A stretch of DNA of 64,000 nt from Palsa-504 sp963847965. GTDB taxonomy: Bacteria; Actinomycetota; Actinomycetes; Streptosporangiales; Streptosporangiaceae. Every line of letters starts with the position of its first letter. Position 1 is the stretch's first letter. Below, piece by piece: positions 36,754 to 44,823 of the stretch. Below the pieces are notes generated by a model that was given only the letters and a program-made list of their open reading frames with translations, did not search any database and was not told the DNA's origin. A program made the translations under genes and the position numbers. The stretch is from assembly GCA_963847965.1 (NCBI GenBank), contig CAWKCG010000048.1:124001-188000 (forward strand). Direction: 5' to 3'.

Positions 36754-37374
36754 GTGGCCAGGTACTTCGACATCCATCCGGCCAACCCGCAGCGGCGCGC
36801 GATCGCCCAGATTGCCGACATCGTGCGCGCGGGCGGCGTGATCGCCTACCCCACGGACTCCTGCTACGCGCTCGGGTGCCAGCTCGGCAACCGGGACGGC
36901 ATGGCCAGGATCAGGGCGATCCGCGGCCTCGACGACCGGCACCACCTCACGCTGGTGTGCCAGGACTTCGCCCAGCTCGGCCAGTTCGCGTACGTGGACA
37001 ACGCGGTGTTCCGCGCCATCAAGGCGGCGACCCCCGGCAGCTACACCTTCATCCTGCCCGCGGCCAAGGAGGTGCCGCGGATCTTGCAGCACCCCAGGAA
37101 GAAGACCGTCGGGGTGCGGATCCCGCGCCACGTGGTGGCCCAGGCACTGCTCGCCGAGCTCGGCGAGCCGCTCGTCTCGAGCACCCTGCTGCTGCCCGAC
37201 CAGGACGAGCCCATGACCCAGGGGTGGGAGATCGCCGAGCAGCTCGACGACGCCCTGGACGCGGTCATCGACTCCGGCGACTGCGGCACCGACCCGACCA
37301 CGGTGATCGACTTCTCGCAAGGTGAGCCCGAGATCGTGCGCCGCGGGGCAGGAGACACGTCCGGTTTCGAGTGA
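36754..37374 (+). CDS. YrdC/Sua5/YciO-family protein
   Basis: This 206-residue protein has the YrdC fold: AIAQIADIVRAGGVIAYPTD, YALGCQLGNRDGMARIRAIRG and PGSYTFILPA. Members either make threonylcarbamoyl-AMP for tRNA t6A (TsaC/Sua5) or belong to the YciO branch of less certain role. The length, the start with YFDIHPANPQRRAI and the KKTVGVRIPRH block place it nearer YciO. The start is a GTG at 36754. The 3' end faces the acyltransferase gene with 17 bases between. Confidence 0.88.
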   Translation: MARYFDIHPANPQRRAIAQIADIVRAGGVIAYPTDSCYALGCQLGNRDGMARIRAIRGLDDRHHLTLVCQDFAQLGQFAYVDNAVFRAIKAATPGSYTFILPAAKEVPRILQHPRKKTVGVRIPRHVVAQALLAELGEPLVSSTLLLPDQDEPMTQGWEIAEQLDDALDAVIDSGDCGTDPTTVIDFSQGEPEIVRRGAGDTSGFE

Positions 37375-37391
37375 GCCCGCGGCTTCGGGCG

Positions 37392-39448
37392 TCAGTGCAC
37401 CAGGCAGCTCGGCGGCGGGGGGACCGCCGCGCCGGTCACCTCGGGAGACAGCATCCGCAGGTCAGGGAGTACCGGCTGAGTCTCGGGAAAGGCGTGGGCC
37501 AGCGCGTCGGCGATCAGGCGGGCGCGCTCGGCGTAGCCCTGCGGGGTGTAGTGGATGCCGTCCGGGATGAACCAGCTCGGCTTGGCGACCGCGGCCCAGT
37601 CGTAGACCCGCATGTTCGGGTAGCTCGGGCAGGCTTGCAGCAGGTCCCGGTCCCACTGCTGCATGTTGCCGTTCGCGTACGGACCGGACGCGAGCAGGGA
37701 GATGACGTTGACCCACATGACCGGCTGGTCGCCGATCAGCGACATCATCCGCTGGATCCGGGCGGCCAGGCCGACGTTCGAGCCCACCGCCACGTCCGCG
37801 GCGTCGTTGGTGCCCAGCGCGATGACCCAGCAGCCGTGGTACCCGTCCGCGATCAGCTGCTGCGCGACGGTGTAGCCGTTGGGGAAACCGTGCCAGGTCT
37901 CCACGATCGACCGGGCCCCGGAGACCTCGGGGATGAACCGGGTGACGCCCACCCGCTGGTACTGCGCCGCGATCCGCAGGGCGGGATCGGGCTGGTAGTC
38001 GGGCAGGACCAGGCCGTCGGAGGTCGAGTCCCCGATGTGCACGACCGAACGGCACGACGTCTGCAGCGGCGCACCGGAGCCCTTCGCCGCCGGCGGCTGG
38101 CCGGGCCCGAGCCGCCCGGCGCGGGCAGCAGGCTGCCCTGGCCGGAAGGGGCGGCGTCCACGCCCTGGTCGGCCGACGCGCCCAGCAGCGAGCTCGCGCT
38201 GGCAGCCGATTCGGTCGGCGTGCCCGACGACACGGCGGGCACCACGCCGACCAGCCCGCAGACGGCGACCACCGCGGCGGCCGTGGTCACGCTGAGCGCG
38301 GTCCAGCCCTGGCCCTGGACGGCCCGCCAGCCGCCTGCGCGCAGGCGCGCCCAGAGCCGGCCGATCGCCCCGTGCCGGACCGGCTCCTCGATGAAGTGCC
38401 AGGACAGGGCCGCGACGGTGACGCTCGCCGCCAGCTGCGCCGCCCCGCGGGCCACGCTCTCGCTGCCGTTGGCCGGGGTGGTCAGCACGATGATCGGGTA
38501 GTGCCACAGGTAGATGCCGTAGGAGCGGACCCCGAGCCAGCGCAGCGGCCCCCAGCCGAGCACCCGGCCGATCCGGGCCGCCGGCGAGGCGCACGCGGCG
38601 ACGACCGCCGCCGTGCCCGCCGACAGCACCACCATCCCGCCGCGGTACAGGAACGGGGAGTACTGACCGGTCCGCCAGACCAGCAGCAGGATGAGGACCA
38701 GCCCTGCGGCCCCGGCGCCGTCAAGCAGCCAGCGGCCGCGCGATCCGATGTCCGCCCGCAGCTGCAGGCTCGGCCACACGAACGCCAGCGCCGCGCCGAT
38801 CATCAGCGCGAACGCGCGGGTATCGGTGCCGTCGTAGACGCGGGTCGGGTCGTACCCGGGGTGGTAGAGCAGGGCCATCTCGACCGCGGAGGCGGCCGCG
38901 AGCGCCAGCGTCACGCCGGCGAGCCAGTACCGGCCGCCGCGACAGGGCGCCGCGCGCAGGCCGAGCAGCAGCAGCCACGGCCAGATCAGGTAGAACTGCT
39001 CCTCCACCGCCAGCGACCACAGGTGGCCCAGGGCCGACGGCGGGCCGAAGCGGGCGAAGTACGAGCTGTGCTGGGCGATCAGCCACCAGTTGCTCACGTA
39101 GCCGGCCGCGGCGGCCATGGCGGGCCGCAGCCCCGGCAGCTGCGCCCGGTCCAGCAGGGCGACCCAGACCGCCACCACGGCGAGCATCACGAACAGCGCA
39201 GGCAGCAGGCGCCGGGCGCGGCGAAGCCAGAACTCGGCCAGCTTGAGCTGGCCCGACACCGCACGCTGGCCGAGCAGCAGGTCGGTGATCAGGTAACCGC
39301 TGAGCGTGAAGAACACCCCGACACCAAGCAGGCCGCCCTGCGCGAACGGCAGTTGCAGGTGGTAGGCGATGACGGCGAGCACGGCCACGGCGCGCAGCCC
39401 GTCGAGCCCGGGCATATAGCGCTGACCGCCGCGGGCTGGCTCGGGCAT
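37392..39448 (-). CDS. OafA/OatA-type acyltransferase with C-terminal SGNH domain (frameshifted)
   Basis: The N-terminal ~390 residues are an acyltransferase-3 membrane domain with about ten helices: MPGLDGLRAVAVLAVIAYHL (catalytic His), GVGVFFTLSGYLITDLLL, AVEEQFYLIWP and YGIYLWHYPII. The C-terminal ~230 residues form an SGNH esterase-like domain with VVHIGDSTSDG, VIALGTNDAAD and the DGIHYTPQGY catalytic Asp-His. The two parts lie in different frames with the switch near 38105, in a GC-rich linker. OatA-like proteins O-acetylate peptidoglycan or other surface sugars. The start at 39448 has a GAGGTG site upstream. The frame break could be a sequence error. Confidence 0.85.
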
Positions 39449-39656
39449 GACGACACCTCTATCCCCCTGGCCGGCTCGCGTCGCGGGCTGGCTATCGATT
39501 ATCACTACAAGTCACGGGCGGATGGAAGAGGGTGACCGCGGCCGGGTACCGCGGGCGCGAGGGAGGAACCACCGCCGTTCGGTATAAGAGACTTTTCTGC
39601 CGAACGAACGGTTGTATCTCGCCCAGTTATCTGGCTACGGTCTCAGCCGAGCCCGG

Positions 39657-40223
39657 TCATTTGCCCGCGGTCACGGCCTTGAGGTCGCCGAACGACTCCC
39701 GGATGAGTTGGGCCAGGTCTGCCTCGCCGGCGCGACCGCACCAGCGGTTGAACGCGATCCTGAAGACGGCGATCCCGGCCTCGGCCGCCAGGCTCGCGGT
39801 CGGGTCGGTGACGCCGCGCGCGCGCAGCGCGTCGGCCAGCGCGGCGGACAGTGACGCGAACTTGATCAGCTCGCGCTCGTGTAGCTCGGGGTTCGCGGCG
39901 ATGACGGCCTGGCGCTGCCGGGCGTAGTCGCGGCGCTCGGTGAACATGGCGCTGACCGCTTCGAGGGCCATGGCCACCGCGTCGATCGGCGCCGCGGACT
40001 CCGGGGCGCCGGCGAGGGTCGTGACCAGAAGCTCCTGGAGGTGGCCCGCGCCCGCGAACAGGACCTCGCGCTTGTCGGCGAAGTGCCGGAAGAAGGTCCG
40101 CTGGGTGAGCCCGGCCCGCTCGGCGATCTGCGTCACCGTGGTCTGCTCGAACCCTCGCTCGAGGTAGAGCTCCATGGCCGCCCGCTCAAGCCGGCCGCGC
40201 GCGTCTGGCTCCCATCGCACCAT
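39657..40223 (-). CDS. TetR-family repressor
   Basis: This is a 188-residue regulator. The N-terminal helix-turn-helix region reads LERAAMELYLERGFEQTTVTQIAERAGLTQRTFFRHFADKREVLF, a typical TetR start; the C-terminal ligand domain is all-helical, with a RDYARQRQAVIAANPELHEREL segment shared by many actinobacterial TetR proteins. The ATG at 40223 (MVRWEPDARGR) is preferred because upstream sequence holds its operators. It is divergent from the epimerase-like gene and almost certainly represses it and itself. Confidence 0.92.
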   Translation of the reverse strand: MVRWEPDARGRLERAAMELYLERGFEQTTVTQIAERAGLTQRTFFRHFADKREVLFAGAGHLQELLVTTLAGAPESAAPIDAVAMALEAVSAMFTERRDYARQRQAVIAANPELHERELIKFASLSAALADALRARGVTDPTASLAAEAGIAVFRIAFNRWCGRAGEADLAQLIRESFGDLKAVTAGK

Positions 40224-40238
40224 ACTCAGATGATAGGT

Positions 40239-40257
40239 GATGACAGTTGCTGACATC
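40239..40257. promoter_or_regulatory. TetR operator, proximal copy
   Basis: GATGACAGTTGCTGACATC is a palindrome of the form GATGnCAGnnnCTGnCATC with all fourteen arm bases matched. It lies 15 bases upstream of the TetR start codon, between the two divergent genes. A second copy with the same arms follows at 40270. Confidence 0.8.
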
Positions 40258-40269
40258 ACATGCTAGGCT

Positions 40270-40288
40270 GATGACAGTAACTGACATC
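40270..40288. promoter_or_regulatory. TetR operator, distal copy
   Basis: GATGACAGTAACTGACATC has identical arms to the site at 40239 and differs only in the central triplet (TAA for TTG). The centres are 31 bp apart, about three helical turns, so two dimers would bind the same DNA face. Confidence 0.8.
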
Positions 40289-40340
40289 GTATCGTCCTCG
40301 CGGGTTCCGCGGGACGATCGGCGACCAGGAGGTTCTTCTC

Positions 40341-41273
40341 ATGCGCGTATTCGTCACCGGCGCGTCCGGCTGGATCGGCTCCGCCGTCGTTCCCGAGCTC
40401 ATCGGCGCGGGCCATCAGGTCACCGGGCTGGCCCGGTCGGAGGCCTCGGCCGCCTCCCTCACCGCGGCCGGGGCGCAGGTGGTACGCGGCACTCTCGACG
40501 ACCTGGACATCCTGCGGGCTGCGGCGGCCGCGTCGGACGGCGTGGTCCACCTGGCGTTCAGGCACGACATCGCCTTCTCCGGGGACATGCAGGGCGCGGC
40601 CGACTCGGATCGCCGCGCCGTGGAGGTGTTCGGCGAGGTCCTGGCCGGTTCTGACCGGCCGTTCGTCATCGCCGCCACCCTCCCGCCGACTTCGGGGCGC
40701 GTGACGACCGAGGCGGACGGATCGGTCACCGACCCCGACGCGACGGGTCCGGGCGGCATTCCGAATACCCGGCTCGTCACCGCGCAGCGGGCGCTCTCCC
40801 TTGCTGCCCGCCGCGTCCGCTCCTCCGCCGTGCGGCTCCCCTCGTCCGTGCACGGCGAGGGAGACCCCTGGTTCGCGGCGATGCTGGTCGCCATCGCCCG
40901 CGACAAGGGCGTCTCCGGCTACCTCGGCGACGGGTCCAACCGCTGGCCCGCGGTGCACCGGATCGACGCCGCGCACCTGTTCCGGCTGGCGCTGGAGAAG
41001 GCCCCGGCGGGATCGGTGCTGCACGCGATCGCCGACGAGGGCGTGCCGATCCGCGCCATCGCCGAGGTGATCGGCCGGCACCTCGATGTCCCGGTGACCG
41101 CCATCTCCCCCGAGGACGCGAACGGGCACTTCGGCTGGCTGGCCGGACTGCTCGCTGCCGACCTCCCGGCCTCGAGCGCGCTGACCCGCGAGCTGATGGG
41201 GTGGCAGCCGGTCCAGCCCGGGCTCCTCGACGACCTCGACAAGGGCCACTACTTCCGCAGCCCGTCGGCGTGA
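40341..41273 (+). CDS. NAD-dependent epimerase/dehydratase family protein
   Basis: This 310-residue extended short-chain dehydrogenase begins MRVFVTGASGWIGSAVVPEL, the Rossmann motif GASGWIG. It has VVHLAFRHDIAFSGDM and the late WPAVHRIDAAHLFRLALEK block seen in a common actinobacterial group of NAD(P)-binding oxidoreductases. The usual YxxxK catalytic pair is not evident: the equivalent region reads TRLVTAQRALSLA, as in atypical members. An AGGAGG site precedes the ATG. It is divergent from TetR, with twin operators between. The substrate is unknown. Confidence 0.88.
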   Translation: MRVFVTGASGWIGSAVVPELIGAGHQVTGLARSEASAASLTAAGAQVVRGTLDDLDILRAAAAASDGVVHLAFRHDIAFSGDMQGAADSDRRAVEVFGEVLAGSDRPFVIAATLPPTSGRVTTEADGSVTDPDATGPGGIPNTRLVTAQRALSLAARRVRSSAVRLPSSVHGEGDPWFAAMLVAIARDKGVSGYLGDGSNRWPAVHRIDAAHLFRLALEKAPAGSVLHAIADEGVPIRAIAEVIGRHLDVPVTAISPEDANGHFGWLAGLLAADLPASSALTRELMGWQPVQPGLLDDLDKGHYFRSPSA

Positions 41274-41419
41274 CCAGCCTCCCAGCGCCGACGCCGCCGA
41301 ACTGCTCCGCTCGTACGGCGTCCGCGACACCACCTGAGCCCGAGCCGTAACCAAGCAGCGGTAGCGGGGCCGCGGCAAATGCTCAAGACTAGGCGTGAGA
41401 ATCGGCGAAGGAGGTCACG

Positions 41420-41614
41420 GTGGCGAGCGAAACCAGCGACATACTCGGTCCGGAAGAGGGCGGCACCGACATACTCGGGCCAGAGGCCGGTGGCACGGAC
41501 GTACTCGGGCCGGAGGCCGGCGGCACGGACATACTCGGGCCGGAAGAGGGTGGCACGGACGTACTGGGGCCGGAAGAAGGCGGCACCGACGTACTCGAGC
41601 CCCCATCGAGCTGA
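41420..41614 (+). CDS. 64-residue acidic repeat peptide
   Basis: A strong AAGGAGGT ribosome site lies at 41408-41415, five bases before the GTG at 41420. The product is a short leader (MASETS) and five ten-residue repeats of the form D-[IV]-L-G-P-E-[EA]-G-G-T, then a partial repeat ending DVLEPPSS. It is very acidic with no Cys, Lys or aromatic residue, no signal peptide and no membrane segment; it should be disordered. I do not recognise the family. Because the 30-base unit keeps all six frames open, the ribosome site is the main evidence for this strand. A multicore modified-peptide precursor is conceivable, but no modifying enzyme is adjacent. Confidence 0.5.
   Translation: MASETSDILGPEEGGTDILGPEAGGTDVLGPEAGGTDILGPEEGGTDVLGPEEGGTDVLEPPSS
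41438..41608. repeat. 30-bp tandem repeat, five copies plus partial
   Basis: Five copies of a 30-base unit beginning GACATACTCGGTCCGGAAGA lie head to tail at 41438, 41468, 41498, 41528 and 41558, with substitutions mostly in the third codon position or swapping Ile/Val and Glu/Ala. A shortened sixth copy starts at 41588. This pattern of silent and conservative changes suits the plus-strand coding reading. Confidence 0.85.
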
Positions 41615-42168
41615 GGACCTGTCTTCCGGCAGGACTAGGCCGTGGTGGCTGAGCGGGCCGCGGCCTGCATGAGGCCTGGGGCTTGAACGAGTACAGGTCC
41701 ACGACGCGAGCGCCCATACTGTCAACCAAGCGGGATCTCGGCCGTTGCAGTGCCCAGGTCGCCTTCACGGTCGCGGAAGGGCGCTAGATGCATGCGCAGA
41801 AGGCGCTCCGGCCGCCGGAGCCGTAATCGTAGTCGGGCACGGGCCGCGAGAGGGAAACCCGCTGTGCGCCGCGATCCGGCCGCCTCTCATTAAGCGGAAC
41901 GCCAGCTCGGCCGACTGACCGGAGCGCCGGGGGCCAAGACGCTGGTCTCGGTGGCGGACCGCTCCCCGGGCGCCATTTCTGCGCCGTAATTTGTAGACTG
42001 TCTACCAGCTGCACCAGGAAACTCGAATATTTCAGCGTGTCGGTCGCAGAAATGTCGGAGGGGGTCTGCTAGATTAGTTTTAGAAAACAATACCGGAGAT
42101 ACGCGGAAAGATAGTCAGGCTAGTCACACTCACTACCTAAGAGTCGCCTGGGGGAGGTGAGACAAGAC
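41615..42168. other. Intergenic region between repeat peptide and DUF222-HNH gene
   Basis: This 554-base stretch has no convincing gene. A perfect 13-base palindrome GTAGACTGTCTAC lies at 41993-42005. The region 42060-42140 is AT-rich for this genome (TTAGTTTTAGAAAACAATACC) and probably holds the promoter of the next gene. On the minus strand a short frame ends at 41784 in GRSAFCACI, but no start or ribosome site supports it. Confidence 0.5.
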
Positions 42169-43842
42169 ATGAGCACGGGGACAAGCCCGGCCAGCGCCGG
42201 CGAGCTGCTGGACATCCTGGAGTCCACCGCGGGGCTGCTGGCCGACCTGGACGCGGCCGAGCTGCCCACCGTCGTGCTGGGGGACAGCCTGGCCGGGATG
42301 GAGCGCCTGGACGCGGTGCTGGCCGCGGCGCGCAGCGGGCTGCTGGCCGCGTTCGACGCCACGGACGGGCACCTGGCCGACGGGCAGCGGACGCTGCGCG
42401 CCTGGGCGGTCAACGTGCTGGGCGTGACCAAGGGGCAGGCCGGGGAGTACCTGGCGCTGCGCGGGCTGGCCCGGGACCATGCGGTGCTGCGGGCCGGGCT
42501 GCGGGACAAGGTGATCCCCACGTCGCTGGCGCTGCAGCTGGCCCGGTGGACCCGGGACCTCCCCGGGGAGTTCCGGCCCAAGGCCGAGGAGATCTTGGTC
42601 ATGGCGGCGCGGGCCGGGGCGCGGCTGCGGGAGCTGGCCGCGATCTACGCCGAGATCCGGTCGCACACCGCCCCGCCGGACCCGGACGGCCCGGACCCGC
42701 ACCTGGACCGCGGCCTGTCCCTGGACATGACGATCGACGGGGCCGGGCTGCTGCGCGGCGACCTCACCCCCGAATGCGCCGCGATGGTGACCGCGGTGCT
42801 GGACGCGCTGTCTGCCCCGCAGCCGGGGGACCTGCGCACCCGGCCCCAGCGCTACCACGATGCGCTGAAGGAGGCGATGAAGCGGCTGCTGGCCGCCAAC
42901 CTGGTGCCGGCCCGGGCCGGGCAGCCCACCAGGGCCCTGGTGCACATCGGCCTGCCCGACCTGGTCGAGATGGATAAGGACTCGGTGCTGCAGGACCGGT
43001 GGATCGCGGCGTACCGGGCCCGGTGGGCCGCGGCCCGGGCGGCCGCCAGCGTCGGTCCCAGCGACGGCGGCGCCTGGCTGGACGGCGACGCGGCCCGGGC
43101 CGCCGCGCACGACGCGATGATCATCCCCGTGGTGGTCGGCGACCTGGACCCCGGCGCGATCGAGCAGCTGATCACCGTGTGCGTGCAATACGACCGGATC
43201 CGCGGCCACGCCCACCGCGGCGACGCCGCAGGCACCGGCCCGCCGGACGGCGCGGCTGCCGGGGCCAGCGCGGGCCCGCCGGACGGCCCGGACCCCGGCG
43301 CTGCCGCGGGGCCGGCCGGGCCGGGCCAGGACGCCACCGGCGACGCCGGGCCGGGTGCCGGGACCACCGCGCAGGTGCTGGCCATGCTCGAGCACCAGAT
43401 CCTGGCCGCCGTCATCCAGATCGTCTCCGGCCCCGGCGGGGTCGCCTCCTTCCTCCGCCGCACCCTGCTCGGCAAGGGCCTGAACGGACCATCCCTGCCC
43501 TTGGATGTCGGGCAGACCGACGACATCCCCGTCCACCTGCGCCGGCTGGTCGCGCTGCGCGACCAGGGCTGCGGGTACCCCGGCGGCTGCGACCAGCCAG
43601 CCTCGGCGTGCGAACCGCACCACGTCATCCACCGCGCCGACGGCGGCCCCACCAGCCTGGTCAACCTCAAAGGCGGCTGCCACTGGCACCACCACGTCCT
43701 GCTGCACCAGCTCGGCTGGCAGCTGACCGTCCACCCGGACGGCACCAGCCAAGCCCGCAGCCCCTCGGGCAGGATCATCCGCAGCCACGGCCCGCCGCGG
43801 GCGACTAGCCCTCCGAGGGATGCGGGCCAGCCACATCCCTGA
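42169..43842 (+). CDS. DUF222 / HNH-endonuclease protein (13E12 repeat family)
   Basis: This 557-residue protein has an N-terminal helical DUF222 region (ERLDAVLAAARSGLLAAFDATDGHLADGQRTLRAW) and a C-terminal HNH nuclease motif: CGYPGGCDQPASACEPHHVIHRADGGPTSLVNL followed by CHWHHHVLLHQ. The family is abundant in actinobacteria, often multi-copy, and includes the mycobacterial 13E12 repeats; its role is not established, with links to mobile DNA suggested. A Gly/Pro/Ala-rich insert occupies residues ~350-400. The ATG at 42169 is preferred over the GTG at 42157, which lies inside the GGGGAGG ribosome site. Confidence 0.88.
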   Translation: MSTGTSPASAGELLDILESTAGLLADLDAAELPTVVLGDSLAGMERLDAVLAAARSGLLAAFDATDGHLADGQRTLRAWAVNVLGVTKGQAGEYLALRGLARDHAVLRAGLRDKVIPTSLALQLARWTRDLPGEFRPKAEEILVMAARAGARLRELAAIYAEIRSHTAPPDPDGPDPHLDRGLSLDMTIDGAGLLRGDLTPECAAMVTAVLDALSAPQPGDLRTRPQRYHDALKEAMKRLLAANLVPARAGQPTRALVHIGLPDLVEMDKDSVLQDRWIAAYRARWAAARAAASVGPSDGGAWLDGDAARAAAHDAMIIPVVVGDLDPGAIEQLITVCVQYDRIRGHAHRGDAAGTGPPDGAAAGASAGPPDGPDPGAAAGPAGPGQDATGDAGPGAGTTAQVLAMLEHQILAAVIQIVSGPGGVASFLRRTLLGKGLNGPSLPLDVGQTDDIPVHLRRLVALRDQGCGYPGGCDQPASACEPHHVIHRADGGPTSLVNLKGGCHWHHHVLLHQLGWQLTVHPDGTSQARSPSGRIIRSHGPPRATSPPRDAGQPHP

Positions 43843-43870
43843 TCGGGGAGCCCTGCGGGCGAGCTGGCCC
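43824..43870 (+). terminator. Possible terminator hairpin after the DUF222-HNH gene
   Basis: GGGCCAGC (43824-43831) pairs with GCTGGCCC (43863-43870), enclosing a smaller TCCC/GGGA hairpin. The left arm overlaps the last codons. There is no T-run, so it would be a weak or factor-assisted terminator. Confidence 0.3.
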
Positions 43871-44117
43871 TGCGAGGGAAGTTACCGCTCCGGCCGTCCA
43901 TTAATCCTCGGCCGCCTCGCTCCGGTTGACTGAGCCCGGCTGAACACGGCCGCCCCTTTGTCGCCGACCCACCTATGCCGGCACCAGGCCAAGACCGCCC
44001 GCGACAGGCTGTCCCTGGCGGATCTCAACTTTGCTCGGCCCGTACCTGCGATGGGCCCGCCTGGAACCGGGCTGCGGCGACGCTAGCCCGACAGACCAGG
44101 CGCGATGGCGGGGTTAG

Positions 44118-44513
44118 TTACATGACGGACTGTGTCTGTTCTGGCAGGCCGACCGGCTGCTCTGCTGACGCTTCAGCCGGTGCTGGTTCCGGGGCACTAG
44201 CGAAGGTGCGGCTGGGAACTGCCGACAGGTAGGCACGGCTCGGCGGACGGGTGGTCCAGCGTTCCGTGCACCCCCTAGCGTCCTTGCAGTACCAGCGGAC
44301 GTCGGCGCACGCGCTGCCGCCATCGGGTACGAGCAGGCCCAGCGGAAGCGCGATGCCGCACATAGAGCACTGCGCTACGTCCAACGGACGGCGGTGAGCA
44401 TCGCCCGGCCAGGGCGTCGACGAGTCCGCCGGCTCCAGGCGAGGACTCACCGGAAGCGGCTCAAGTTCCGAGGCCAGGGACATCGTCAAAGCTGATGAAG
44501 CATGTGGGGCCAT
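44118..44513 (-). CDS. Small zinc-ribbon-like protein of unknown function
   Basis: This 131-residue protein begins at an ATG (44513) with a GGAGGAATC site upstream, better than the ATG at 44534. Its core is CSMCGIALPLGLLV, GGSACADVRWYCKDARGCTERW, with paired cysteines CxxC and C...CxxxxxC that look like a metal-binding ribbon. The CADVRWYCKD...CTERW pattern recurs in small streptomycete proteins of unknown role. The N- and C-terminal thirds are Pro/Ala/Glu-rich and probably disordered. It lies downstream of ureC on the same strand, separated by a repeat-bearing gap. Confidence 0.7.
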   Translation of the reverse strand: MAPHASSALTMSLASELEPLPVSPRLEPADSSTPWPGDAHRRPLDVAQCSMCGIALPLGLLVPDGGSACADVRWYCKDARGCTERWTTRPPSRAYLSAVPSRTFASAPEPAPAEASAEQPVGLPEQTQSVM

Positions 44514-44589
44514 GATTCCTCCACGCGGGAACACCGGTCACCAGGTCGCCCGGCGGGTGCGGCAGCCGTGCAGCGCTCGTGACGTCAAC

Positions 44590-44649
44590 TGGCAAGCTCG
44601 CTCATACCCAAGCCCGCTCGAAGTGGCAAGCTCGCTCATACCCAAGCCC
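44590..44649. repeat. 26-bp direct repeat, two copies, 34-base period
   Basis: The sequence TGGCAAGCTCGCTCATACCC with AAGCCC following occurs at 44590-44615 and again, identically, at 44624-44649. It lies in the 310-base gap between ureC and the zinc-ribbon gene. No coding frame is supported here. Confidence 0.85.
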
Positions 44650-44689
44650 CCGCATCCAAGGTAGCGACTCATGTTCCGCCGGCTCAAGG

Positions 44690-44750
44690 CCAAGCCGCGA
44701 ATCTCTTGGTTCGGGATAAGACCAAGCCGCGAATCTGTTGGTTCTGGATA
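44690..44750. repeat. 29-bp direct repeat, two copies, 32-base period
   Basis: CCAAGCCGCGAATCTCTTGG plus TTCGGGATA (44690-44718) recurs at 44722-44750 with two substitutions. Each copy can fold a short CCAA/TTGG stem. With the 26-bp pair just before it, this fills most of the gap between ureC and the zinc-ribbon gene; the rest of the 44514-44823 gap shows nothing recognisable. Confidence 0.85.
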
Positions 44751-44823
44751 CGGACGAGGTGTGGCTGCCGGTAACGCCGAGGCAGCGGTGAAGCAAGGTT
44801 ACTAACGCCCGAACCTGCGGTGA

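Noticed and set aside
41389..41768. Cys- and Arg-rich minus-strand frames over the 30-bp repeats
   Set aside because: Every frame is open in a 30-base repeat; only the plus-strand frame has a ribosome site and conservative substitutions.
42133..43836. A 567-codon minus-strand frame over the DUF222-HNH gene
   Set aside because: It mirrors the real gene, which has a ribosome site, HNH motif and family match; the shadow has none.
44590..44750. Repeat pairs considered as CRISPR or transposon ends
   Set aside because: Only two copies each, spacers of three to eight bases, direct not inverted, and no cas or transposase gene near.
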